A stretch of 64,000 bases of DNA. It comes from Streptomyces sp. MRC013 (GTDB lineage Bacteria; Actinomycetota; Actinomycetes; Streptomycetales; Streptomycetaceae). Positions 8,392 through 20,885 of this stretch are shown here, piece by piece (position 1 is the stretch's first letter; each line of letters starts with the position of its first letter). The position numbers and the translations under genes are program-made. The stretch covers positions 3,286,001-3,350,000 of the forward strand of contig NZ_CP094264.1 in NCBI RefSeq assembly GCF_023614235.1. Direction: 5' to 3'. The notes beneath the pieces were generated by a model, which saw only the letters and a list, made by a program, of their open reading frames with translations, did not search any database and was not told the origin of the DNA.

Positions 8392-8604
8392 GTGCCCAAA
8401 GCGACGATCCGCCCCCTCAGCCCGGCCGCGCGCGGGTCGCGGCCGAGGGGAGCCGACTCGTCGCACGGGTCTCGGAGTCCCCGTGCGACGTACCCGGAGG
8501 ATGAGACCTGTCCGGTGGTCGGCCCGCCACCCGGGAGGGGAGGCCGCTGCCTGTTCGACGGTCATGCCGGGAAGCACACGTGGGAAGAGGACCCGCCCGC
8601 CTGA
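8392..8604 (+). CDS. Possible small zinc-ribbon-like ORF (70 aa), start uncertain
   Basis: The last 40 residues (DETCPVVGPPPGRGGRCLFD then GHAGKHTWEED) carry a C-x(n)-C-x(3)-H-x(3)-H spacing. This resembles short actinobacterial zinc-binding proteins that end in GH-x-G-x-HSWE. The only in-frame start nearby is GTG 8392, without a good ribosome binding site, and the first 30 residues look non-coding. It may be a gene remnant or have a frame error upstream. It is divergent from the 121-aa gene. Confidence 0.3.
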   Translation: MPKATIRPLSPAARGSRPRGADSSHGSRSPRATYPEDETCPVVGPPPGRGGRCLFDGHAGKHTWEEDPPA

Positions 8605-9014
8605 GGACGGTTCGCGCGCAGCCGATCCCGGGGCGCCCTCCCGGCACGTCGCGGGTGACTCCCCGGTACGGTCCCGGGGGCGCCGGAGCCGTACCGGAGA
8701 GTCCCACGCCGTTCACGCCCCGCGTCCGGGGGCCGGGCGCCGTGCGGACGAACGCCGCCGTCGCCGCCCGCCTCGCCCGCCCGCGGGTCCGTGCCTCCCG
8801 CACACCCCGTCCCCCTCATGCCTTCCGCCCGCCCGCCGGCCTTCCGCCCCGCCGTACCCCGGCCCGTCCGCTCGGGCGGCCGTCGGCGGGCGGGTCCGGC
8901 TCCTGACGCGCCCCTCCGCTCGCGGGCGTAGGCTGGGAGGACCCCGGCCCGTACTTCGCGTCGGGTCTTTCGCGTTGCCCACCCCCCCCACGATCCCAGG
9001 GACGGAAAGCCCCC
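8605..9014. other. Intergenic region upstream of mfd
   Basis: GC-rich low-complexity sequence with no recognisable gene. A TAGGCT box near 8929 is the best candidate -10 for mfd. Confidence 0.5.
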
Positions 9015-12544
<3,530 letters not shown>

Positions 12545-12618
12545 CGGCGGGCGGGACGGGGGGCGGGACGGGGGGCGGGAGTCCTCCCGTGCGGGAGCGG
12601 CCCCCTAGGATCCCGACC

Positions 12619-13305
12619 ATGCCGACCGCAGTCCGCGCCGCCCGCCGCCCCCTCGCCGCCGCGCTGGCGGCCGCCGTCCTCGTCCTGTCCGGGTGCACGG
12701 CGGACGGGGAGGGGGGCGCGGGCACCGGCACCGACGCGCCCGCCGGTTCCGCGCTCGCCGCCGTCGACACGCTCACCGTCAGGGGCCGGGCGCCCAAGAC
12801 GGGGTACGGGCGGGAGAAGTTCGGCCGCCCCTGGGCGGACACGGACGGCAACGGCTGCGGTACCCGCGAGGACGTCCTCGTACGGGACGCCACCGGTGTG
12901 CGCCTCAAGGACGGCGACCGGTGCAGGGTGGCGCGGGGCGTCATCGAGCGGGACCCCTACACGGGGCGGCGGATCGAGTTCCGGCGGGGCGACGGCAAGG
13001 TCGACGTGGACCACGTGGTCGCCCTGTCCGATGCCTGGCAGAAGGGCGCCCACCGGTGGGACGCGGCCAAGCGCCTGCGCTTCGCCAACGACCCGCTGAA
13101 CCTGCTCGCCGTCGACTCGTCCGCCAACCGCCGCAAGGGCGACGGCGACGCGGCGACCTGGCTGCCGCCGTCGAAGGGGTTCCGCTGCCGGTACGTGGCG
13201 CGGCAGGTGGCGGTGAAGCGGAAGTACGGGGTGTGGGTCACCGCCGCCGAGCGGGACGCGATGCGGCGCGTCCTGAACGGCTGCCCCGGCGAGCCGCTGC
13301 CCTGA
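12619..13305 (+). CDS. Secreted HNH endonuclease-like lipoprotein (GmrSD C-terminal / DUF1524 family)
   Basis: 228 aa. A basic n-region and a hydrophobic stretch end in the lipobox LSGC, so it is predicted to be anchored outside the membrane. The mature part has the DUF1524 HNH pattern: GKVDVDHVVALSDAWQKGA (Asp-His pair), then RLRFANDPLNLLAVDSSANR and KGDGDAATWLPP. Such secreted nucleases are common in actinomycetes and probably degrade extracellular DNA. Start ATG 12619 lies 7 nt after TAGGAT (12606-12611) with no Shine-Dalgarno, so it may be leaderless. It follows mfd by 74 bp but probably has its own promoter. Confidence 0.85.
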   Translation: MPTAVRAARRPLAAALAAAVLVLSGCTADGEGGAGTGTDAPAGSALAAVDTLTVRGRAPKTGYGREKFGRPWADTDGNGCGTREDVLVRDATGVRLKDGDRCRVARGVIERDPYTGRRIEFRRGDGKVDVDHVVALSDAWQKGAHRWDAAKRLRFANDPLNLLAVDSSANRRKGDGDAATWLPPSKGFRCRYVARQVAVKRKYGVWVTAAERDAMRRVLNGCPGEPLP

Positions 13306-13373
13306 GGCGGGAGCCCGGCCCCTGCCCCCGTCCCGGCTCCTGCCCAGGGGGCCGCCCGCCCCGGGCTCCCGCC
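13306..13373 (+). terminator. Inverted repeat downstream of the HNH lipoprotein gene
   Basis: Perfect 13-bp arms 13306-13318 and 13361-13373 around a 42-nt C-rich loop, starting just after the stop codon. The loop is large for a terminator. Confidence 0.4.
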
Positions 13374-13453
13374 CCGCCGCCGCGCCCCGCCGGAGCCGGG
13401 TGGGAAGTCCGCGGCGGTGCGGGGAGGCGGGCGCCTGGCCTCCCCGGGTGGAG

Positions 13454-13851
13454 ATGGGTGCCGCCAGTCTCGCGGAACGGCCCGAGCTGGTGGGCGCCCT
13501 CTGGCGGATGCCCCGTCCGTGACCGGAGTCCATGCTCCAGGACCCCGTGTCGGACCCGGGGCCCCCGGATGGTCGCCGGGGTCCCCGGGTACGCGTTCCT
13601 GGCGCTGGGCGGCGAGGAGCGGGTCGTGGCTGCGGGGCCACGTCCGCGCGGGCGGCGTGATCGGCCCGGTCGCCGCGGTGTCCACGACGATCAGCGGGAC
13701 CGTGGAGCGGTGGCGGGAGCGGACCGGGCTGCCGTTCGGCGCGGACGGGCCGGTGGAGGTGCCGTTCGCGCTGACGCCGGTCCGCTGCGAGGCGTCGCAC
13801 GGGTACGCCGTGTACGTCGAGCCGAACGCGTGGGTGCGCCACCGGCCGTGA
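13454..13851 (+). pseudogene. Decayed GNAT/acetyltransferase-like gene
   Basis: From ATG 13454 the reading MGAASLAERPELVGALWRM is followed by PRP, then TGA where related proteins have Trp, then PESMLQDPVSDP in the same frame. A short remnant (VPGYAFLALGGEERVVAAG) sits in another frame. The C-terminal part (13650-13851: HVRAGGVIGPVAAVSTTISG and then WRERTGLPF, PVRCEASHGYAVYVEPNAWV) is intact. I know these blocks as the start and end of a Streptomyces acetyltransferase-like family of about 280 aa; here the central region, including the CoA-binding part, is gone. A nonsense codon plus internal deletion marks genuine decay, unlike the single-base homopolymer indels elsewhere in the window. Family assignment is from memory. 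Confidence 0.65.
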
Positions 13852-13879
13852 GGCCGGCGGCGCGCGTCCGGGGGGCGCG

Positions 13880-13914
13880 GGTGTGCGGCGCGCGGTCCCC
13901 GCGCGCCGCACACC
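13880..13914 (-). terminator. Strong hairpin between convergent genes
   Basis: Perfect 16-bp stem (13880-13895 / 13899-13914) with a TCC loop, 18 bp downstream of the minus-strand DUF4190-like gene. It may serve both directions. Confidence 0.75.
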
Positions 13915-13932
13915 CCACGGGGAGCCGTCCGC

Positions 13933-14760
13933 TCAGAACTTCAGCTCCCACTGCTGCTCTTCGTGCTCCAGGCCCGGGGTGACCTCGACGGTGAGGGTCT
14001 TCGCGTCGGCGGGGACGCTGAAGGCGTACGTGCCGGTGGCCTTCTTGCCGGGGGCGAGGGAACCCGTCACGCCGTCCAGGTCTCCGTCGAAGATCTGCTC
14101 GGCGGTGACGCCCTCCGTACCCGCACGGGCCTCCAGGAGCACCAGGTCGCCGTCGAACTTCGCCTTGCTCGCGTTCTCGACGACGACGGTGACCTGGTAG
14201 GCCTTGTTGCCCGCGGTGTGGCCGGCCGCGAACTCGCTCGGCTGGAAGGGCTTCGCCGCGGAGACCGTGATCTTCAGATCGTCGTCGTAGATGATCGTCT
14301 CGTCGGCGGCCAGGGTCTCGGGGACCTCGCCGCCCTTCGCGCCGCCCGTGTCACCCGGGGCGGCCGAGCCCTTGCCACCGCCGGAGGTGTCCTTCGGAGC
14401 GGTGTTGGACAGCTCCTTGTTGATGTCCTTCACGGCCTCGTTCACGACCACGGCCGTGACGATGCCGACCACCACGGAGAGGACCAGCCCCACCAGTCCC
14501 AGGACCGTGCCGGCGACCGCCACGCCCTTGTTGGCGGCGGCGCCGCGCTTGGCGCGGCCGATGCCGACCCAGCCCAGGATCAGGGCCAGCAGACCGAGGA
14601 TGCCGCCCAGCCAGAACAGCAACGGGAAGAGCGCGAAGACCACACCGATGATGCCGAGCACCAGCGCGGCCGTACCGAGGCCGTTGTTCGGCGGCCCGAC
14701 CGGGACGGGCGGGGCGGGGTGCGGCGCGCCGTACTGGGGCTGCTGCGTGGGGTGGGACAT
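13933..14760 (-). CDS. DUF4190/DUF4352-type membrane-anchored protein, 275 aa
   Basis: A cytoplasmic Pro/Gln-rich start (MSHPTQQPQYGAPHPAPPVP) precedes two hydrophobic segments (about 30-75), a basic loop GRAKRGAAANKG, and a third helix near 80-105. That is the DUF4190 pattern. An exported linker leads to a C-terminal beta domain (DDLKITVSAAKPFQ, KAYQVTVVVENASKAKFDGD, LAPGKKATGTYAFSVPADAK) like DUF4352/immunoglobulin-type extracellular domains. A GGAGGG ribosome binding site precedes ATG 14760. Function is unknown; many copies occur in Streptomyces genomes. Confidence 0.75.
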   Translation of the reverse strand: MSHPTQQPQYGAPHPAPPVPVGPPNNGLGTAALVLGIIGVVFALFPLLFWLGGILGLLALILGWVGIGRAKRGAAANKGVAVAGTVLGLVGLVLSVVVGIVTAVVVNEAVKDINKELSNTAPKDTSGGGKGSAAPGDTGGAKGGEVPETLAADETIIYDDDLKITVSAAKPFQPSEFAAGHTAGNKAYQVTVVVENASKAKFDGDLVLLEARAGTEGVTAEQIFDGDLDGVTGSLAPGKKATGTYAFSVPADAKTLTVEVTPGLEHEEQQWELKF

Positions 14761-15359
14761 GGGTGCCCTCCGGGCGAAGACATGAAGACGTGAGGTGTGG
14801 TGGAGCTTGGCGCAGCCCCGTGAGCGTCCATCACATCAGAGCTTGTGAACGGAGTCAACATGTTTTTACTTTCCTGGTTCGGTTGGCGATGTGAAAGGGC
14901 GTCACAGGGGGCCGCTGTACGACGCCGGGCACCGGGCGACCGGAGGGGCACCCGCGTGCGGAGGCGGCGCCTGCGTGCCGGAGGCGGCGGGAGCGTGCCG
15001 GAGGGCGCGGGAGCGGCGGGAGCGGCAGCCGCCGGAACCGTCGGAACCCCACCGCCACCACGGTCACCACGGTCACCACGGCCCCGGGACCGCCGGGGCC
15101 GCCGGGGCCGTCGGGGCCGTCGGGGCCGTCGAGATCGCCGAGACCGCCGGACCCGCGCCGAGCCGCGCCGGCCGACCGCCTCGGGGGAGCGGCCGGTGCC
15201 CGGGGCGTGCCGCACGGCCCGGCGGCCGCCGGACGGCACGCCGGAGGCGTGAGCAACCGCACGGCCGATCCGTGCAACCGTGCGACCGCCGCCCGTGTCG
15301 CTGTATACGCTCGTCCCCGTATCGAACGTCCTCCCCCACCCCGGCCCCCTGGAGGAGCC
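14761..15359. other. Divergent intergenic region with short tandem repeats
   Basis: About 14825-14900 is AT-richer than its surroundings and is the likely promoter zone for the minus-strand DUF4190-like gene. Bases 15055-15135 hold imprecise repeats of GGTCACCAC and GTCGGGGCC. No gene or stable RNA is recognisable. Confidence 0.5.
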
Positions 15360-15966
15360 ATGTACGGCCCCGGCCCCGTGCCACCGCAGCGTCGTACGCC
15401 GATCCACGTCGTCGTGCTCCGCGTCCTGTTCGCCGTGCTGCCCCTGCTCAGCCTGGGCTTCCTCACGGGGGCGGCCACCCTGAGGCTCGCGCTGGTGACG
15501 CGGCGGCTCCTCGACTGGTGGCTGTTCGGCCTCTCGGTGTTCCTCACGGTCACCTGCATGGTCCTCACCGCGGACGACACGGACAGCAGCCGGTCCGACC
15601 TCGGGGTGGCGGGCCTCCTGCTGAATGCCGCGCTGTTCACCGGGTACTTCCTCTACGCCGACATCCGCCACCACGACCTGCGCGCCACCGCCGCGGCCCC
15701 CTCGCCCTACGCGACCACGTTCCCCCGCGGGCGGCGGCTACGGGTACCCACAGCAGGGCGCGACGTACCCGGGGACGCCCCCCGCGGCGGCGCCGCCGTA
15801 CGGCGGGCCGCAGCCGCACGCCGTGCCGGGGGGCCCGGTCCCGCCCCGGGGGCGGTCCCCGCTCCCGCCCCGGGCCGACGAGCCCGCCGCGCCCCGCATC
15901 GACCGGGTCCGCGCCGAACTGGACGAGCTCAGCGACCTCCTCCGGCGGGAGGACGGCGGCCGGTGA
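15360..15966 (+). CDS. Small integral membrane protein (frameshifted), coupled to the kinase
   Basis: ATG 15360 follows GGAGGAGCC. The first 125 residues contain three hydrophobic helices (VLRVLFAVLPLLSLGFLTGA, LLDWWLFGLSVFLTVTCMVL, GVAGLLLNAALFTGYFLYAD). The C5 run at 15722-15726 appears one base too long. Removing one base continues to AGGGYGYPQQGATYPGTPPA and a terminal helix IDRVRAELDELSDLLRRED, ending at TGA 15966. Length 607 nt equals 3n+1, consistent with one extra base. The product would be about 201 aa with a cytoplasmic proline-rich and coiled tail. Its stop overlaps the kinase start (GTGA), so the two are translationally coupled; it may anchor or sense for the kinase. Confidence 0.72.
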
Positions 15967-17519
15967 ACGGACGGGTCATCACCGGCCGGTACGAGCTGGC
16001 CGCGGTCATCGGCCAGGGCGGCATGGGCCAGGTCTGGACGGCGTACGACCGGCGGCTCGACCGGCGCGTCGCCGTCAAGCTGCTGCGCCCCGACCACATG
16101 GCCGCCGCCACCCTCGCGGAGGAGATGCGCCGCCGCTTCGTCCGGGAGTGCCGGGTCACCGCCCAGGTCGCCCACCCCGGCCTGGTCACCGTGCACGACG
16201 CGGGCGAGGACGGCGGCGACCTGTACCTGGTCATGCAGTACGTCGAGGGGGCCGACCTCTCCGACCACCTCGCCGAGCACGACCCCTACCCCTGGCGGTG
16301 GGCCGTCTCCGTCACCGCCCAGATGTGCGCCGTGCTCGCCGCCGTCCACGCCGTGCCGATCGTCCACCGCGACCTCAAGCCGCGCAACGTGATGGTGAAG
16401 CCCGACGGCACGATCACCGTCCTCGACCTGGGCGTCGCGTCCGTCCTCGACACCGACACCACGCGCCTCACGCACACCGGCTCGCCCATCGGCAGCCCCG
16501 CCTACATGGCGCCCGAGCAGGCCATGGGCGGCGCCGTCGGCCCGTACACCGACCTGTACGCCCTCGGCGTCGTCCTCTACGAGCTGCTCAGCGGGAAGGT
16601 GCCGTTCGCCGGCTCCACCGCCCTCGGCGTCCTCCACCGCCACCTGTACGAGCCCCCGCCGCCCGTCCGGCAGCTCCGCCCCGACGTACCCGAGGCGCTG
16701 GAGGCCCTGGTGCAGCGGCTCCTCGCGAAGGACCCCGCGCACCGGCCCTCCGGCGCGCAGGAGGTGTACGAGGCGCTCGTCCCGCTGCTCCCGGCGCGCG
16801 GCGCCGGACCGGCCGGCCCCATGGACCCCACCCGGCCGTTCACCCGCCCTCTCGCGCCCTGGCCGGAGCGCGCGTCCGCGCCCGCCGCGGCCGTCCGGGT
16901 CCCGCCGCCCCCGGCCGCCCCGCCGGCCGGCGCCCCCGCCGCCGGGCGGTCCGGCGTGGCCGCCGCCGTCGACGAGGTGAAGCGGCTCCTCGGCGAGGGA
17001 CGCATCACCCAGGCCGTCGACCTCCTCGGCGCGATCCTCCCGACCGCCGCCGCCGAGCACGGCGAGCACTCGCACGTCGTCCGCGTACTGCGCAGGCAGT
17101 ACGCGACGACCCTCATGGACGACGGCCAGTACCGGCGCGCCCTGCCCGAGCTGCGCCGCCTCGCCGCCGACCGGGAGGCCGAGGCGGGACCGGCCGACCC
17201 GCAGACCCTCCAGTACCGCCACGACGCGGCGGTCTGCCTGGAACAGCTGGGCGAGGCGGCGGAGGCGCTCGCCGAGTACCGGGCGATCCTGCCGTACCAC
17301 GAGAGCGCCCGGCGGCAGCCCGGCGCCGACCCGAGCCGGGCGTTCGGCATCCGCCACCGGATCGGGCACCTGCTGCTCACCACGGGCGACCACTCCGGCG
17401 CGTACCAGCAGTTGCAGAACCTGCTGTACGACACGGAGCGCGCCTACGGCCCCTACCACCCGCTGGCGGGCGAGCTGCGCCGGGCGCTCACCCACCAGCA
17501 GCAGGTGCGCGGGCGCTGA
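15963..17519 (+). CDS. Serine/threonine protein kinase (PknB-like catalytic domain, soluble) with C-terminal helical repeats
   Basis: 518 aa from GTG 15963. The kinase domain is complete: glycine loop IGQGGMGQV (16-24), Lys39 in VAVKLL, catalytic loop HRDLKPRNV (135-143), DLG 155-157 in place of DFG, and the activation/APE segment GSPAYMAPEQA. A Pro/Ala-rich linker near 285-325 leads to about 190 residues of TPR-like helices (VRVLRRQYATTLMDDGQYRR, AAVCLEQLGEAAEALAEYRA). There is no transmembrane helix or PASTA domain, unlike PknB, so it is cytoplasmic; the upstream membrane protein, coupled by a 4-bp overlap, may recruit it. It converges with the next gene 22 bp away. Confidence 0.9.
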   Translation: MNGRVITGRYELAAVIGQGGMGQVWTAYDRRLDRRVAVKLLRPDHMAAATLAEEMRRRFVRECRVTAQVAHPGLVTVHDAGEDGGDLYLVMQYVEGADLSDHLAEHDPYPWRWAVSVTAQMCAVLAAVHAVPIVHRDLKPRNVMVKPDGTITVLDLGVASVLDTDTTRLTHTGSPIGSPAYMAPEQAMGGAVGPYTDLYALGVVLYELLSGKVPFAGSTALGVLHRHLYEPPPPVRQLRPDVPEALEALVQRLLAKDPAHRPSGAQEVYEALVPLLPARGAGPAGPMDPTRPFTRPLAPWPERASAPAAAVRVPPPPAAPPAGAPAAGRSGVAAAVDEVKRLLGEGRITQAVDLLGAILPTAAAEHGEHSHVVRVLRRQYATTLMDDGQYRRALPELRRLAADREAEAGPADPQTLQYRHDAAVCLEQLGEAAEALAEYRAILPYHESARRQPGADPSRAFGIRHRIGHLLLTTGDHSGAYQQLQNLLYDTERAYGPYHPLAGELRRALTHQQQVRGR

Positions 17520-17540
17520 CCCGGCGCGCCGCCCGGACGG

Positions 17541-18350
17541 TCAGGCGGCCCCGGCGTGGTACACGGAGTCCGCCGCCCCGCCCAGCGGGCGCAGCCCCGG
17601 GCCCGGCAGCGCGTCCGGGGAGACCACCACCGCGCCGGGCACCGCCAGGGCGCCGGCGCCGTCGTGCGGGGCGTCCAGCAGCACCACCCCGTACCGCCGG
17701 TCCCCGACCAGCTCGCGGACCCGGGGCTCGTCCAGCCCGCCGCGCACCAGCCGCACCTCGTCCGGATGCCCGCCGCCCAGCGCGAGGTTGTCCCGCACGA
17801 CCTCCTCGCGGACGGACCCGCCCTCCAGCGGACCGACGAGCGTCAGCCGCGCCTCCATCCCGTGCCGCCGCAGCATCCTGCGCAGCGCCGCCGCGAACAG
17901 CCCGTGCCGGGCGCCGACCTCCAGCACCTCCACCACGCCGCCGGTCCCGTCGCCCGCCGCGAGGAGGGGGACCGCCGCCAGCCGCCCGCACACGTCGGAC
18001 ACCGTGCCCCCGATCCCGCCGACCCCCAGCGCCTCCAGCGCCACCAGGTGCCGGTACGCCACGGTGACGTCCTCCCGCACCCGCTCGTCCGCCGCGCCGG
18101 TCACCGCGCGGACCTCGCCGACGAGCCGGTCCACCTGCGCGGGCGTCGGCATCCGGTGCGCGTCGCGGCCGGCCCGGTCGAGCAGCAGCCCGAGCCCGTA
18201 GCTCTGCCTGCGCAGGTCGGCCACCTCGTGGTGCAGGGCGTCCAGGTCCTTCTGGAACGCGTACGTGACGCGCTCCATGCGCTGCTCGACCAGGGAGAGA
18301 GCGGGCCGCAGCAGCCGCTTCGTCAGCGGGTTGCTCAGGAGAGAGGGCAT
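17541..18350 (-). CDS. Putative class I SAM-dependent methyltransferase-like protein, 269 aa
   Basis: Starts MPSLLSNPLTKRLLRPALSL. Residues 20-65 form a probable coiled helix (EQRMERVTYAFQKDLDALHH). The middle has EVLEVGARHGLFAAALRRML, which resembles a Rossmann motif I (ExGxxxG), and a later VVLLDAPHD could be motif II or IV. No signal peptide. It ends 22 bp from the convergent kinase gene and starts 10 bp upstream of the YfhO-like stop, all on the minus strand, so it is probably co-transcribed with that gene. The methyltransferase call rests on motif I only; the substrate is unknown, perhaps a cell-surface glycan given the neighbours. Confidence 0.5.
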   Translation of the reverse strand: MPSLLSNPLTKRLLRPALSLVEQRMERVTYAFQKDLDALHHEVADLRRQSYGLGLLLDRAGRDAHRMPTPAQVDRLVGEVRAVTGAADERVREDVTVAYRHLVALEALGVGGIGGTVSDVCGRLAAVPLLAAGDGTGGVVEVLEVGARHGLFAAALRRMLRRHGMEARLTLVGPLEGGSVREEVVRDNLALGGGHPDEVRLVRGGLDEPRVRELVGDRRYGVVLLDAPHDGAGALAVPGAVVVSPDALPGPGLRPLGGAADSVYHAGAA

Positions 18351-18360
18351 GCGGGGCAAG

Positions 18361-20762
18361 CTACGCCGATCCGGCCGGGTCCCGGGAGACGGCGCGGTGG
18401 TGCACGGGTGAAGTGTTGGTGGCGTCCCGGCGACGCGCACGCCGGAGGCGCACCACCGCCCCTGCCAGCACCAGCAGCGCCGCCGCCCCGCCCGCCGCCC
18501 CGGCCCGCAGTCCCGGCGGGCGGAACGCGCAGCTCACCGACGACCCGCCCGACACGTCCACGGCGACCAGCCCCAGGTACCGCCCGGCCGGCCGGCCCCC
18601 GCACCGCCACCCGGCGATCCGGGGCGCCGCCAGGACCGCCACCCCCCGCGCCCCCGGCGGGAGCACGGCGCGCACCCCGGAGCCGTCCGCCCGCACCTCC
18701 ACCGCCGCCGACGCCCGCAGCCGGGCCACCGCCCCGCCCAGCCGGCCCCGGTCCAGGCAGCCGACCGCGCCCTCGGGCACGGCGCCCCGGCCCCGCCACT
18801 CCACCCGCGCACCGGGGGCGCGCTGCGTGCCGAGCGGGACCATGGCGGCCCGCCGCCTGGGCAGCCCGCCGCGCAGCTCGGCCGGCCGGCCGGCACCACC
18901 GAGGCGGGCCGTGCCGGTGAAGTCGGGCGCCCAGGCGAAGACGTCGCTGCCGACCGGGCACACGCCGTCCGCGGGGAGGTCGTAGACGCGCGCCCCGAGC
19001 AGCAGCTCCTGGTTGCGGAAGGCGGAGGGGCCGTACCGGGGCTCCCGCCCCGCGGGGCCGGCCCCCGGCCGCACCGTGACCAGCGGCAACCGCTCCCGGT
19101 TGCGCACCAGCGCCCCGTCCCGCCAGCGCGCGCCCACCGCGAACAGGGCGTCCGTCACCGGGTTGTCGAGGCTCTGCAGGTTGCGCCCGTGCGACGTCCA
19201 GCCGCCGCCGAGCGCGGCCAGCGTCCGCGTCCACACCGCGGGGGTGTGGCTGCTGTAGTACGCCGCGCCCTCCCCGCCCACCAGCAGCGGGTCGTTGCCG
19301 GTGAGCCGGGGCCGCCCCGGGTCGGTCCGGTAGGCCGGCCAGCCGTCGGCGGCGCGCACGGCCGCCGCCCGCGCCTCGTGCGCGGCGCCCCAGGCCGGGT
19401 AGTCGTCCAGCCGCGCGGGCCGCTCGCGGTCGGCGTACGCGGTGGTGGCGGCGGCCGGCACGACCACGGTGCCCGCCAGCAGCGCGCCCCCCACGGCCCG
19501 CACCACCCGCCGCTCCGCGCGCCCCAGCAGCACCACCGCCCCGACGGCGACGGCCACCCCGCCCGCGAAGAGCGCGTACGCCGGGGGCGTCGCCAGCGCG
19601 CTCCCCGCGGCCGCCGCCGCCACGGCGGCCAGCACGCCCGCCCCGCCCAGCAGCGCCCGCCACCCCGGCCAGCCGGCGGCCACCCCCGTCCACGCGGCCA
19701 TCACCACCACACCGGCCAGGACGAACGTCTGCCGGTACGGGCTGCCGTTCGGCGTGGCGAACACGTGCCACACCAGGTGCGTCGGCTCCCACTGCAGGGA
19801 CAGCAGCACCCCCGCCACCAGCCCGCCCCACACCAGCCGCTCCCGCCCGGCCACCCCCGGTGGAACGGCAGCGCCGCGGCCGCCAGCAGCGCCCCCGCCC
19901 CCAGGAACAGCGCCGGGGTGAAGAAGCCGTACGTCGCCGGCAGCACCCGCGCCGCCAGGTCCGCCCACTCCGCCGCGTCGAAGCGCCGCGTCCACCCCGG
20001 GTACGCGTGCCGCGACCCCAGGAACACCGGGACCAGCACGGGCGCGGCGAGCCCGACGCCCGTCAGCACCACCGCGGCGGCCCGCCCCAGCACCCGGGGC
20101 CGCGCCCCGCCCCGCGCGAGCAGCACCAGCGCCGCGCCGAGCGTCGCCATGTACGCGGTGTAGAAGTTGGCCACCCAGCACACGGCGACCACCACGGGCC
20201 CCAGCACCGGCCGCCGCCCCGCGCGCACCCACTCGGCGACCAGGCACAGCAGCGGGAAGGCGATCAGCCCGTCCAGCCACATCGGGTTGTACGAGGCCTC
20301 CGCCACCGCCCAGCCGCACAGCGCGTACGCGGCTCCCAGCACGGCCGCGCCCCACCGGTCGCCCCGGCGCTGCCGCAGCAGCGCCAGCGCCATGGCGGCG
20401 GCCGCCGCGCCGATCTTCAGCACCGTCACCACGTACACGGCCAGGTCGATCCGCTCCCGCGGGAACACCGCGACGAGCGGGGCGAACGGGCTGGTCAGAT
20501 AGGTGCCGAGGTCCGGCAGCAGACTGCTCCCGTACCCCGAACGCCAGTTCAGCGGACCGGTGTCGGCCCGCCCGTGCAGCAGGTCCCACAGGTGGGCGTG
20601 GAACGGCACGAACTGGTTGCCGAGGTCGTTGACGGCGCGGGTGCGCGCCCCGAACGGGAAGGTCCGGGAGGCGGCGTCGCCGGCGCAGACGGCGAACACG
20701 GCGAACAGGGCGGCCGCACCGCAGGCGCGCGCGGCGGACGGGGGGGTACGGGACTCGGCCAC
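18361..20762 (-). CDS. YfhO-family multi-spanning membrane protein (frameshifted)
   Basis: YfhO proteins are GT-C-like membrane proteins implicated in glycosylating cell-wall polymers. GTG 20762 gives VAESRTPPSAARACG, then helices and the family segment NDLGNQFVPFHAHLWDLLHG. After it come about a dozen hydrophobic helices, YGFFTPALFLGAG, LQWEPTHLVWHVFATPNGSP, then a large extracytoplasmic beta-rich domain and a final helix. The frame breaks at the C5 run 19854-19858 (plus-strand view), which is one base short; length 2402 is 3n+2. The corrected product is about 800 aa, normal for the family. It is divergent from the GtrB-like gene across 120 bp, and the three genes (YfhO, GtrB-like, GtrA-like) look like one glycosylation system. 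Confidence 0.82.
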
Positions 20763-20885
20763 GCCTTCGAATATCGCACCGGGAAAACGGAATGCCGGAG
20801 CCTCCGGGGCGAGTTCACCGGATGTCCGCCTGTCCGCCACGGAAGGGGTCAGCCCCCGACACGCACGGCCGTTTCCGTTGGCACC

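Noticed and set aside
15055..15140. Short direct repeats suggesting CRISPR or an iteron origin
   Set aside because: Units of 9-10 bp without regular unique spacers, no cas or replication genes; simple GC slippage is enough.
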